Below are positions 6,456-12,310 of a stretch of DNA of 12,310 nt, one piece after another. The notes under the pieces were generated by a model. That model was not told where the DNA came from and did not search any database. It saw only the letters and a list, made by a program, of their open reading frames with translations. How positions within the stretch are numbered: position 1 is the first letter of the stretch; every line of letters begins with the position of its first letter. Both the position numbers and the translations under genes were made by a program. The DNA comes from DASXMR01 sp036495525 (lineage in GTDB: Bacteria; Actinomycetota; Actinomycetes; Streptosporangiales; Streptosporangiaceae): positions 1 through 12,310 of the forward strand of contig DASXMR010000062.1 of the NCBI GenBank assembly GCA_036495525.1. Reading direction: 5' to 3'.

Positions 6456-7166
6456 ATGGCGGCCGAACCGGTCGTGGCGGCCGGCATAGGACTGCGCTTT
6501 GGCCTGAGCTGGGTCGTGCGTTCCGCCAGCTTCCGGGTCGGCGCGCCAGCCCCGGATAGCGCCCCGCTCGGACTGCTGCTCGACTACCCGGCGCAGGCCA
6601 CTGCCGTGATCGACCTGCTGGCCGGCGTCGCCAGGCCCGCCTATGGCGAGCTGCGTGTGCTTGGCCACGACATGTCCACTGTCCGCGGCCGGGCCGCCGT
6701 GCGGCGTCGTGTCGGCGTTGCGCGCCGCGGCACCAGGGCCCTGCCAGGCATCCGGATCCGGCGGCTGGTCGAGCATGCCGCCTGGCTGAACCGGCAGGGA
6801 CGGCGTGACCGGCACGCGCTGGCCGCGGCGATCCTGGACCGGCTTGAGCTGCTGCCGTGGGCCGACGTCCCGCTCGGATCCGCACCCGAGCCGGTGGTCA
6901 GACGGGTCAGACTAGCGGCCGCTGCCGTCCACCAGCCCGAGCTGCTGCTGCTCGACGGTCTGCTGGACGGGCTGTCAGCCCGCGACGCCAGCGGGTTAGC
7001 TGACGCGGTGCGGGACCTGAGCCGGGACAGCAGCATCGTGCTGGCCGGCTGCGACTCCGACGGGGTGCACCGCGCCTGCGACGAGATACTGGTGCTGGCC
7101 GACGGCATCCTGATGAGCGCTGACATCGTGGTCGAGCCGGTGCCCCTCGGCACCCCGCCGGACTGA
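6456..7166 (+). CDS. Degenerate ABC-transporter-type ATPase (pseudo-ATPase)
   Basis: 236 residues with the layout of an ABC ATPase but without its catalytic motifs. After an N-terminal strand region (VVAAGIGLRFG, about 6-16) the P-loop position reads LGLLLDYPAQATAVIDLLAG (38-57), with no GxxGxGKT. The flanking VARPAYGELRVLGHD (58-72) is the familiar segment after a Walker A. The signature region (about 141-152) lacks LSGGQ. The Walker B strand is kept, PELLLLDG (161-168), but the catalytic Glu is Gly, followed by the D-loop-like DGLSARD. The H-loop His is missing (LAGCDSD). The C-terminal DEILVLADGILMSAD is typical of the family. It probably does not bind ATP normally and may act as a structural or regulatory partner. 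The start is uncertain: ATG 6456 is chosen, with GTG 6453 and GTG 6432 (GGGGG upstream) as alternatives. A membrane protein follows 35 bases later. Confidence 0.72.
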   Translation: MAAEPVVAAGIGLRFGLSWVVRSASFRVGAPAPDSAPLGLLLDYPAQATAVIDLLAGVARPAYGELRVLGHDMSTVRGRAAVRRRVGVARRGTRALPGIRIRRLVEHAAWLNRQGRRDRHALAAAILDRLELLPWADVPLGSAPEPVVRRVRLAAAAVHQPELLLLDGLLDGLSARDASGLADAVRDLSRDSSIVLAGCDSDGVHRACDEILVLADGILMSADIVVEPVPLGTPPD

Positions 7167-7201
7167 CCTGGCTGGCCGGCGTACGGACATAGGCTGCCGA
7201 G

Positions 7202-8080
7202 ATGGACTGGAGCACGCTGGCCTGCGGGCGCCTCGGGCACCTGACCTTCGCCCCGGCGGAACCCGAGCTTGCCGCGCAGCTACGCGCCGTTGCCGCGGAT
7301 GGAGCCGCCTGGCAGTGCCTGCGGTGCGGCAGCTACGTGACCGGACCGCCGACGCGCTCGGGCCCTGTCGCGTCCGCGCCGGTAGTGCCGCGCGGCGCCG
7401 AGATCCGCAGCAAGCTCATCTTGCGCCTGTTCGCCATCGAGCGCTTCCTGCGCGCGATCATCTTCGCTGCGGCCGCCTACGGGCTGTGGCGATTCCGGTC
7501 GTCGCAGACGTCGGTGGAACGTGCTTTCGACCGCGAGCTACCGGTGGTGCGGGGCCTGTTCCACCAGCTCGGCTACAACATCGACAACTCCAAGCTGGTC
7601 GGCCTGCTGCATACCGCGCTGACGCTGAGCAGCCGGACGCTGCTACTGCTTGCCATCGGGCTGGCGCTGTACGCGGTCGTCGAGGTCGTCGAGGGCACCG
7701 GGCTGTGGCTGGCCAGGCGCTGGGGCGAGTACTTCGCGATGATCGCGACCTGCGCCGGGCTGCCGCTGGAGTGCTACGACCTATCCCGGCACCTCACGGC
7801 CACCGCGCTGGTGCTGCTGATCCTCAACCTGGCGCTGGTGCTGTACCTGGTGCTCACCAAGCGACTCTTCGGCGTCCGGGGCGGAAAGCGGGCCTATGAC
7901 GCCCGGCTGCGCAGCGAGTCGATCCTCGAAGCCGCCGAACGCGCCGCCAGCAGACAGCAGCCCACGGACCAGGCCGGACTGGCTCGGCCAGCCGCGCACC
8001 GCCGCATCGAGCCGGCCGACCCGCCGCTTCCGGACCTTGCGTCCCGGCGCGCGGGGTCGGCACAGCCCGAGCCCGACTGA
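7202..8080 (+). CDS. DUF2127-like multi-spanning membrane protein
   Basis: 292 residues. The N-terminal part (1-65) holds C8, H13 and a C39-x-x-C42 pair (WQCLRCGSY), resembling a small zinc ribbon. Hydrophobic segments follow at about 83-98 (LRAIIFAAAAYGLWRF), 145-172 (TLLLLAIGLALYAVVEVVEG and beyond) and 175-192, plus a long one at 198-219 (LTATALVLLILNLALVLYLV). The segment VEVVEGTGLWLARRWGEYF resembles the conserved core of DUF2127 proteins. The C-terminal tail (about 225-292) is polar, Ala/Arg/Pro-rich and probably cytoplasmic and disordered. Start ATG 7202 has only a weak GAG upstream. It follows the pseudo-ATPase on the same strand and may share its transcript, so the two could be partners. 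The family function is unknown. Confidence 0.72.
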   Translation: MDWSTLACGRLGHLTFAPAEPELAAQLRAVAADGAAWQCLRCGSYVTGPPTRSGPVASAPVVPRGAEIRSKLILRLFAIERFLRAIIFAAAAYGLWRFRSSQTSVERAFDRELPVVRGLFHQLGYNIDNSKLVGLLHTALTLSSRTLLLLAIGLALYAVVEVVEGTGLWLARRWGEYFAMIATCAGLPLECYDLSRHLTATALVLLILNLALVLYLVLTKRLFGVRGGKRAYDARLRSESILEAAERAASRQQPTDQAGLARPAAHRRIEPADPPLPDLASRRAGSAQPEPD

Positions 8081-8107
8081 GCCCGAGTCCGGCTGTGATA
8101 CCGGTCA

Positions 8108-8150
8108 GAGTCGCTGATACGACGGCAGGGTCACTACAAGGACGCGACTC
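8108..8150. terminator. Inverted repeat between convergent genes, possible terminator
   Basis: GAGTCGC (8108-8114) and GCGACTC (8144-8150) are perfect 7-bp arms with a 29-base loop, 27 bases after the DUF2127-like stop codon. No T-tract is present. The rest of the 204-base convergent gap has no gene that I can support. Confidence 0.35.
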
Positions 8151-8277
8151 CGCAGGGGTCCAACCAACGCGGCATTACAACGAAGCTGCGTCACCAGCCG
8201 GAGGCCTGGAACTGCGAGCCGAGGCCGCCCCGCCGTGGGCCAGCTAAACAGGCAGCAGCTAGCCAGACAGCCGGCGG

Positions 8278-8292
8278 CCGGCAGCTAGCCGG
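8278..8292. terminator. Short hairpin straddling the meaB stop codon
   Basis: CCGGC (8278-8282), loop AGCTA, GCCGG (8288-8292). The loop contains the meaB TAG stop. Several related CAGCTAGCC strings lie just beyond (8257-8290). It may contribute to termination of the meaB transcript, but the stem is short. Confidence 0.3.
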
Positions 8293-9328
8293 AGATCAGC
8301 TCGTCGGCGGCCGCATACGGGTCGAGTCGTCCGCCCGTGACCTCCTCGGCCAGCTCGTCCAGCCGCGACTCCCCCGGCAGGCCGCCCATGCGCTGGCGCA
8401 ACTCCGCGATCGCGATGGCCGAGATCTCCTCGCGCGCCCTGGCCACCCGCCGGCTGGTCAGCTGACCCGACTCGGCCAGCCAGCCGCGGTGCTTCTCGAT
8501 CGCGGCCGTGAGCTCGGCGATGCCGTCGCCGCTGGCAGCCGACGCGGAGACGATCGGCGGCCGCCAGTCGCCCGGGCCGTAGCTCGCCATCGCCAGCATG
8601 GTGCGCAGGTCCCTGATCACTTCCTGGGCGCCTGGCCGGTCGTTCTTGTTGACCACGAACACGTCGCCGATCTCCAGGATGCCGGCCTTGGCTGCCTGGA
8701 TCGAGTCCCCGAGTCCGGGCGCGACCACGACCAGGCAGCTGTCAGCGAGCGACGCGATCTCAATCTCGGCCTGGCCTACGCCCACGGTCTCGATCAGCAC
8801 GATGTCGAACCCGACGGCGTCCAGGATGCGCAGCGCCTGTGGGGTTGCCCAGGCCAGGCCGCCCAGCCGCCCACGGCTGGCCATCGAGCGGATGAACACC
8901 TGGTCATCGGTCGCGTGGTCCTGCATCCGGACCCGGTCGCCAAGGAGCGCCCCGCCGCTGAACGGGGACGACGGGTCGACCGCAAGCACGCCAACACGGA
9001 GGTCTTGGTCCCGGAACTTCCGGACGAGCGCGCTGGTCACGGTCGACTTGCCAACGCCGGGCGAGCCGGTGAGCCCGACCACGTGCGCCTTGCCGGTCAT
9101 CGGCGCGATCACCGTCGCGACGCGGCGGAGCTGCTCCACTTGCGGCAATGAGGGTGGCGGCGCCGCCCGCAGGGACGACCCGCCGGACAGGGCAGCATCC
9201 TCGACCAGCGACACCAGCCGGGCTACCGCGCGCTGATCACCAGCCTGAGCCGTGGCAACGAGGGCTTCCGGGTCCGCCGGCGCCCGGCGCGAGCGTGCGG
9301 CGGCACCGGCAGCAACCCGGCCAGCCAC
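8285..9328 (-). CDS. meaB: MeaB/ArgK-type GTPase, chaperone of B12-dependent acyl-CoA mutases
   Basis: 347 residues, the normal size for this G3E-family GTPase. G-motifs: Walker A GSPGVGKS (88-95); the conserved VDPSSPFSGGALLGDR (117-132); switch region including RSMASRGRLGGLA; Walker B/G3 ETVGVGQ (180-186); base-specificity NKND (227-230). The C-terminal helical part (about 280-347) carries the dimerisation region. MeaB proteins use GTP hydrolysis to gate adenosylcobalamin delivery and to protect methylmalonyl- or isobutyryl-CoA mutase from inactivation. The older name ArgK (arginine transport kinase) is misleading. Start GTG 9328 lies 6 bases after the thiolase stop, so the two genes are one operon and probably translationally coupled. 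Whether the partner is IcmA from this window or a MutAB elsewhere is not decided by sequence. Confidence 0.93.
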   Translation of the reverse strand: MAGRVAAGAAARSRRAPADPEALVATAQAGDQRAVARLVSLVEDAALSGGSSLRAAPPPSLPQVEQLRRVATVIAPMTGKAHVVGLTGSPGVGKSTVTSALVRKFRDQDLRVGVLAVDPSSPFSGGALLGDRVRMQDHATDDQVFIRSMASRGRLGGLAWATPQALRILDAVGFDIVLIETVGVGQAEIEIASLADSCLVVVAPGLGDSIQAAKAGILEIGDVFVVNKNDRPGAQEVIRDLRTMLAMASYGPGDWRPPIVSASAASGDGIAELTAAIEKHRGWLAESGQLTSRRVARAREEISAIAIAELRQRMGGLPGESRLDELAEEVTGGRLDPYAAADELISG

Positions 9329-9334
9329 CGCTGC

Positions 9335-10528
9335 TCAGCCTTGGCTCGCCGGCACGCGGAACAGCAGCGCGTCGCCCTGGCCGCCGCCTCCGCACAGGCC
9401 AGCCGCGCCGAGGCCACCGCCGCGCCGCCGCAGCTCACAGATCAGGTGCAGCGCGATCCGGGCGCCGGAGGCACCGAGCGGATGGCCGATGGCGATCGCC
9501 CCGCCATCGACGTTGACCTTGTCCAGACTGACGCCGAGGTCGCGAACCGACTGGATGGCGACAGCGGCAAACGCCTCGTTGATCTCGATCAGGTCCAGGT
9601 CCGCGGCGGTGCGCCGGGCCTTCGCCAGTGCCCGCTGGATGGCGCGGGACGGCTGCGAGTGCAGCGAGTTGTCGGGTCCGGCCACCACTCCGTGCGCGCC
9701 GACCTCGGCCAGCACGGTGGCACCCGCGGCCGCGGCCGCTTCTGCCGACATCACCACGACCGCGCAGGCGCCGTCGCTGATCTGCGATGCCGATCCCGCC
9801 GTGATGGTGCCATCGGCCGCGAACGCGGGCTTCAGCCTGGCCAGGGTCTCGGCAGTGGTGTCCGCGCGGACACCCTCGTCGGTGTCGATGACCAGCGGCT
9901 CGCCGCGCCGCTGCGGGATCGTCACCGACACGATCTCCTCGGCGAGCACGCCGTTCTTGATCGCCGCGGCGGCGAGCTGGTGCGACCGGGCCGAGAACTC
10001 GTCCTGCTCCTGGCGGCTGATGCCGAGCTTGGCGTTGTGCCGCTCGGTGGATTCGCCCATCGACACCTGGTCGAAGGCGTCGGTGAGGCCGTCGAGCGCC
10101 ATCGAATCCACGAGCGCGGTGTCGCCGTACTTGAAGCCCCGGCGCGAGCCCGGCAGCAGGTGCGGTGCCGACGACATGGACTCCATGCCGCCCGCCACGA
10201 TCACGTCGAACTCGCCAGCGCGGATCAGCTGGGCCGCGAGCGCGATGGCGTCCAGGCCAGACAGGCAAACCTTGTTGATAGACAGTGACGGCACCGTCAT
10301 CGGGATGCCAGCGGCTACGGCCGCCTGCCTGGGCGGGATCTGCCCAGCCCCGGCTTGCAGCACCTGGCCCATGATCACGTACTCGACCTGGTCACCGGTG
10401 ATGCCTGCGCGCTCTAGCGCCGCCTTGATAGCGAAGCCGCCGAGCTCCGCTCCGCTAAATCCGCTCAGCGAGCCGAGCAGCCGCCCGATGGGGGTTCTGG
10501 CCCCTCCCACGATCACCGCGTCACCCAT
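9335..10528 (-). CDS. Acetyl-CoA C-acetyltransferase (thiolase)
   Basis: 397 residues, a full-length thiolase. It keeps the nucleophile Cys88 in SINKVCLSG, the NEAF motif (317-320), His349 in IAIGHPLGASGAR and the acid/base Cys379 in LCGGGGQGDA. The loop FDQVSMGESTE and the short cap resemble biosynthetic acetoacetyl-CoA thiolases, not the beta-oxidation FadA type. The reaction is 2 acetyl-CoA to acetoacetyl-CoA plus CoA, reversible, in the cytoplasm. Start ATG 10528 gives the standard N-terminus GDAVIVGGARTPIGR; the ribosome-binding site is weak. It is the first gene of an operon with meaB and is divergent from mce across 49 bases. Substrate preference beyond short acyl-CoAs cannot be read from the sequence. 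Confidence 0.93.
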   Translation of the reverse strand: MGDAVIVGGARTPIGRLLGSLSGFSGAELGGFAIKAALERAGITGDQVEYVIMGQVLQAGAGQIPPRQAAVAAGIPMTVPSLSINKVCLSGLDAIALAAQLIRAGEFDVIVAGGMESMSSAPHLLPGSRRGFKYGDTALVDSMALDGLTDAFDQVSMGESTERHNAKLGISRQEQDEFSARSHQLAAAAIKNGVLAEEIVSVTIPQRRGEPLVIDTDEGVRADTTAETLARLKPAFAADGTITAGSASQISDGACAVVVMSAEAAAAAGATVLAEVGAHGVVAGPDNSLHSQPSRAIQRALAKARRTAADLDLIEINEAFAAVAIQSVRDLGVSLDKVNVDGGAIAIGHPLGASGARIALHLICELRRRGGGLGAAGLCGGGGQGDALLFRVPASQG

Positions 10529-10577
10529 GACTGAAACGATACCTGTCAGCGAATTGGCTTCGAAGGAGCTGAATGAC
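10529..10577. promoter_or_regulatory. Short divergent promoter region between thiolase and mce
   Basis: Only 49 bases separate the two start codons, so promoters must overlap each other or the coding ends. AAGGAG (10563-10568) is a strong ribosome-binding site 9 bases before the mce GTG. GATACCTGT (10538-10546) is the only mildly promoter-like string. The compactness suggests co-regulation of thiolase-meaB and mce. Confidence 0.4.
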
Positions 10578-11003
10578 GTGCTGACTCGTATCGATCACGT
10601 CGGCATCGCTTGCCGCAATCTGGAGGAGAGGATCGCCTTCTACACCACCACCTTCGGCCTGACGGTGGCGAGCATCGAGGTGAACGAGAGCCAGGGCGTG
10701 CGCGAGGCGATGCTGCAGGTCGCAGACTTCCCGGCGGGCAGCTCGTACGTCCAGCTGCTCGAGCCCCTCGGGCCGGACACCCCGGTCGGCAAGTTCCTGG
10801 AGCGGCGCGGCGAGGGCGTGCACCATGTCGGGTATGGCGTGAGCGATATCACAGCGGCGCTCGCGGCCATCGGCGCGGCCGGCGTCCGGCTCATCGACCA
10901 GCGCCCTCGGCACGGGTCGATGGGTGCCTCGATCGCATTCCTGCATCCGGCCGACATTGGCGGGGTGCTGACCGAGCTTGTCCAGGCTCCAGAGGCCCTC
11001 TGA
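10578..11003 (+). CDS. mce: Methylmalonyl-CoA epimerase
   Basis: 141 residues of the vicinal-oxygen-chelate fold as two beta-alpha-beta-beta-beta halves. Metal ligands can be matched to Propionibacterium shermanii epimerase: His7 (RIDHVG), Gln59 (SYVQLLEP), His83 (GVHHVGYG) and Glu133 (VLTELV). Glu43 in GVREAML matches the catalytic base. PRHGSMGASIAFLHP is the conserved second-half motif. The enzyme interconverts 2R- and 2S-methylmalonyl-CoA, joining the mutase product to propionyl-CoA carboxylase and polyketide extender supply. Start GTG 10578 is chosen over ATG 10527 because AAGGAG lies 9 bases upstream and the protein then begins MLTRIDH, as in Streptomyces relatives; the earlier ATG overlaps the thiolase start codon. 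Confident. Confidence 0.94.
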   Translation: MLTRIDHVGIACRNLEERIAFYTTTFGLTVASIEVNESQGVREAMLQVADFPAGSSYVQLLEPLGPDTPVGKFLERRGEGVHHVGYGVSDITAALAAIGAAGVRLIDQRPRHGSMGASIAFLHPADIGGVLTELVQAPEAL

Positions 11004-11021
11004 AAACAGGCCAGTCGACGC

Positions 11022-11055
11022 GGTCGTCCGGCCCCATCCCGGTAAGGGTACGACC
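11022..11055 (+). terminator. Imperfect hairpin after mce, possible terminator
   Basis: GGTCGT (11022-11027) pairs with ACGACC (11050-11055), enclosing a smaller CCGG...CCGG stem. It begins 18 bases after the mce stop. No T-tract is present. Confidence 0.35.
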
Positions 11056-11131
11056 CGCTCAGCAGGGCGTATATCCCACCAAGTAGACAGAGCCGAGTGC
11101 CTGACCTATGGTGCATAGCCAGAAAAACCGA

Positions 11132-11203
11132 CGTCCAGTGCAGTAGCGACCGCGAACCTGCCGCCTCAGGTTCAGCGGGGGAGTACGCTGCCAGCACTGG
11201 ACG
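11132..11203. other. Long nested hairpin in the mce-scy intergenic region, structured leader or small RNA candidate
   Basis: 72 bases fold into one long stem of 26 base pairs. A perfect 10-bp outer stem, CGTCCAGTGC (11132-11141) with GCACTGGACG (11194-11203), is followed by a 2x3 internal loop. Then come TAGCG/CGCTG (11144-11148 with 11186-11190, one G-U pair) and an asymmetric bulge, GGGAGTA on the 3' side. CCGC/GCGG follows, then a perfect 7-bp GAACCTG/CAGGTTC (11154-11160 with 11167-11173) closed by a 6-base loop. The structure ends 125 bases before the next ATG. On the minus strand it is followed, after four bases, by TTTTT (11127-11123), so it could also end antisense transcription. It lacks tRNA features. 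Apart from this and the weak hairpin after mce, the 325-base gap shows no gene. Confidence 0.5.
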
Positions 11204-11328
11204 AGCGCTGTTGCGTTTCCGGCCGGGTGGACTGAGCCCCCGCAGTAGAACGGTCAAGTCCCGGCAGAAGGCACCTACTGGCGGTCGTTTCGGTGCGCGA
11301 ACCTCCCGTCTACACAGGATTAGGCGAC

Positions 11329-12310
11329 ATGCAGCCCGACATTGATGCTCAGCTCAGCAACTTCTTTGTCGAGAACTCCGTGCCAGAGTTCTCGAGGGTC
11401 ATGCGCGGCTATGACCCGACGCAGGTCCAGCAGTACCTCGAGCGACTTGATAGCGAGGTGCGCAAGCACCAGGAGAATGCGCAGGCGTTCCAGCGCGAGC
11501 TGACCGAGGCGCATCGACAGCTTCAAGAGCAGGAGCGCCCGACCTACTCCGGCCTGGGCTCCCGGATCGAGCAGCTGCTCCGGCTGGCCGAGGAGCAGGC
11601 CACCGAGATCGTCGGCGAGGCCAGGTCGGCCGGCAACGAGCTCAACGCGGGCGCCAAGGTGACGGCCGCCGAGACCCGGGCAGCGGCCGAGAACGAGGCA
11701 GCCGAGCTCCGCGCGGTCGCCAAGCGCGAGACCGACGACCAGCGCTCGTCGGCCGAGCGTGAGGCCGAGGCCATCAGGACCAAGGCCGGGCGGGAGGCCG
11801 ACGAGCTCAAGTCGACCACCGATCGCGAGGTCGCGAAGCTGCGGGCCGCCGCCGACCACGAGGTCGCGGAGAAGCGCGCCGGCAACGAGCGCGAGGTCGC
11901 CAAGATGCGCACGACCGCCGAGCGCGAGGTTGCGCAGATGCGGGCGTCGTCCAAGCGCGAGCGGGACGAGATCCTCACGACCTCCAAGCGGCAGGCCGAC
12001 GAGATGCGCAGCCAGGCGCAGCGCATCCTGGAGGAGAGCGAGGCGCAGCGCGCTCAGGCCGAGGCCGAGTTCGACATCCAGCTAGCGTCCCGGCGCGAAG
12101 AGGCCGAGCGCCAGGAGGCCGAGCGGCTCGCCGCCGCCCAGGCCGCGACCCAGAAGCTGGTCTCCGAGGCCGAGCAGCGGGCGTCGACCGCCGAGCAGCG
12201 GGCGGCCAAGGCTTCCGCGCAGGCCGACCAGACCCGGCGCGACGCCGACTCGCACGCCCGGCAGCTGGTTTCTAATGCGAAGAAGAACGCCGACCAGATC
12301 GTGTCGCAGG
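11329..12310 (+). CDS. scy: DivIVA/Scy/FilP-type coiled-coil polarity protein, 3'-truncated by window edge
   Basis: The frame is open from ATG 11329 (AGGA 9 bases upstream) to the right edge, 327 codons. The N-terminus has a DivIVA-like membrane/curvature module (about 10-40, FFVENSVPEFSRVMRGYDPT followed by QVQQYLERL). A first coiled coil (about 41-70) and the conserved GSRIEQLLRLAEEQATEIVGEAR (77-99) follow. From about residue 118 an 11-residue repeat runs to about 240, with Arg or Lys every 11 positions (128, 139, 150, 161, 172, 183, 194, 205, 227). Such hendecads make a nearly straight coiled coil. Related Streptomyces proteins Scy and FilP organise the hyphal-tip polarity centre. The position next to mce matches Streptomyces scy; filP-like or a single ancestral homologue is the alternative, as the C-terminus is not visible. 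'Cellulose-binding protein' is a common misleading name. Confidence 0.8.
   Translation, partial: MQPDIDAQLSNFFVENSVPEFSRVMRGYDPTQVQQYLERLDSEVRKHQENAQAFQRELTEAHRQLQEQERPTYSGLGSRIEQLLRLAEEQATEIVGEARSAGNELNAGAKVTAAETRAAAENEAAELRAVAKRETDDQRSSAEREAEAIRTKAGREADELKSTTDREVAKLRAAADHEVAEKRAGNEREVAKMRTTAEREVAQMRASSKRERDEILTTSKRQADEMRSQAQRILEESEAQRAQAEAEFDIQLASRREEAERQEAERLAAAQAATQKLVSEAEQRASTAEQRAAKASAQADQTRRDADSHARQLVSNAKKNADQIVSQ

Noticed and set aside
6242..6559. Small Gly/Pro-rich open frame over the 15-base tandem repeat
   Set aside because: TTG start inside a promoter-like hexamer, no ribosome-binding site, and overlap with the pseudo-ATPase gene in another frame; kept only as a repeat.
6267..6885. 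Minus-strand open frames opposite the pseudo-ATPase
   Set aside because: Arg/Ala/Pro-rich composition without any recognisable domain; the opposite strand encodes a coherent ABC-like fold.
9252..10577. Plus-strand open frame extending upstream of mce
   Set aside because: It is the antisense shadow of the thiolase and the start of meaB. The epimerase domain begins at 10578 with AAGGAG in front.
11132..11203. tRNA gene, because of the 72-base length and terminal pairing
   Set aside because: No cloverleaf, no T-loop consensus, no anticodon arm; the fold is one long stem.
11097..11345. 82-residue open frame in the mce-scy gap
   Set aside because: Basic, low-complexity product, no ribosome-binding site, runs over the start of the coiled-coil gene and through the hairpin structure.
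11690..12050. CRISPR-like regular repeats
   Set aside because: The 33-base periodicity is within an open frame and reflects an 11-residue protein repeat; DNA units are too diverged and have no unique spacers.
11759..12085. Plus- and minus-strand open frames overlapping the coiled-coil gene
   Set aside because: Ser/Arg/Ala-rich out-of-frame or antisense shadows of the repeat region.

Overview
The window is very G+C-rich, uses GTG/TTG starts freely and is tightly packed, which fits a chromosome segment from a filamentous actinobacterium (Streptomyces or a neighbouring order). The gene order on the right, polarity-type coiled-coil protein / methylmalonyl-CoA epimerase / acetyl-CoA acetyltransferase / MeaB-type GTPase, with an IcmA-type mutase and a thioredoxin-TPR protein further left, resembles the Streptomyces coelicolor region around scy, mce and icmA as I remember it. 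It looks like conserved core chromosome, not a mobile island: I saw no transposase, integrase, tRNA, rRNA or CRISPR array.

Layout, left to right: the 3' end of a MarR-type regulator (+); a thioredoxin-TPR protein of the YbbN/CnoX type (-); icmA, the large subunit of a B12-dependent acyl-CoA mutase with isobutyryl-CoA mutase specificity residues (-), preceded by a strong palindromic operator candidate; an ECF sigma factor and an overlapping membrane-anchored Asp-box (beta-propeller-like) protein (+); a second MarR regulator (-), whose 3' end overlaps that pair by 11 bases; a degenerate ABC-type ATPase that has lost its nucleotide-binding motifs (+); a multi-spanning membrane protein resembling DUF2127 with a Cys pair near its N-terminus (+); meaB and an acetyl-CoA acetyltransferase in one tight operon (-); mce (+), divergent from the thiolase; and the first 327 codons of a DivIVA/Scy/FilP-type coiled-coil protein (+) with a regular 11-residue repeat, running off the right edge.

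Functionally the metabolic genes form a coenzyme-A/B12 module. The mutase interconverts isobutyryl-CoA and n-butyryl-CoA, MeaB would load and protect B12 mutases, Mce epimerises methylmalonyl-CoA, and the thiolase makes or splits acetoacetyl-CoA. Together they link valine and fatty-acid carbon to the acyl-CoA pools used for polyketide precursors. No small B12-binding subunit (IcmB) is present here. The parts least explained by known biology are the ECF sigma/propeller pair, the pseudo-ATPase, the long nested hairpin ahead of the coiled-coil gene, and two clean palindromes (upstream of icmA and between the second MarR gene and the pseudo-ATPase).
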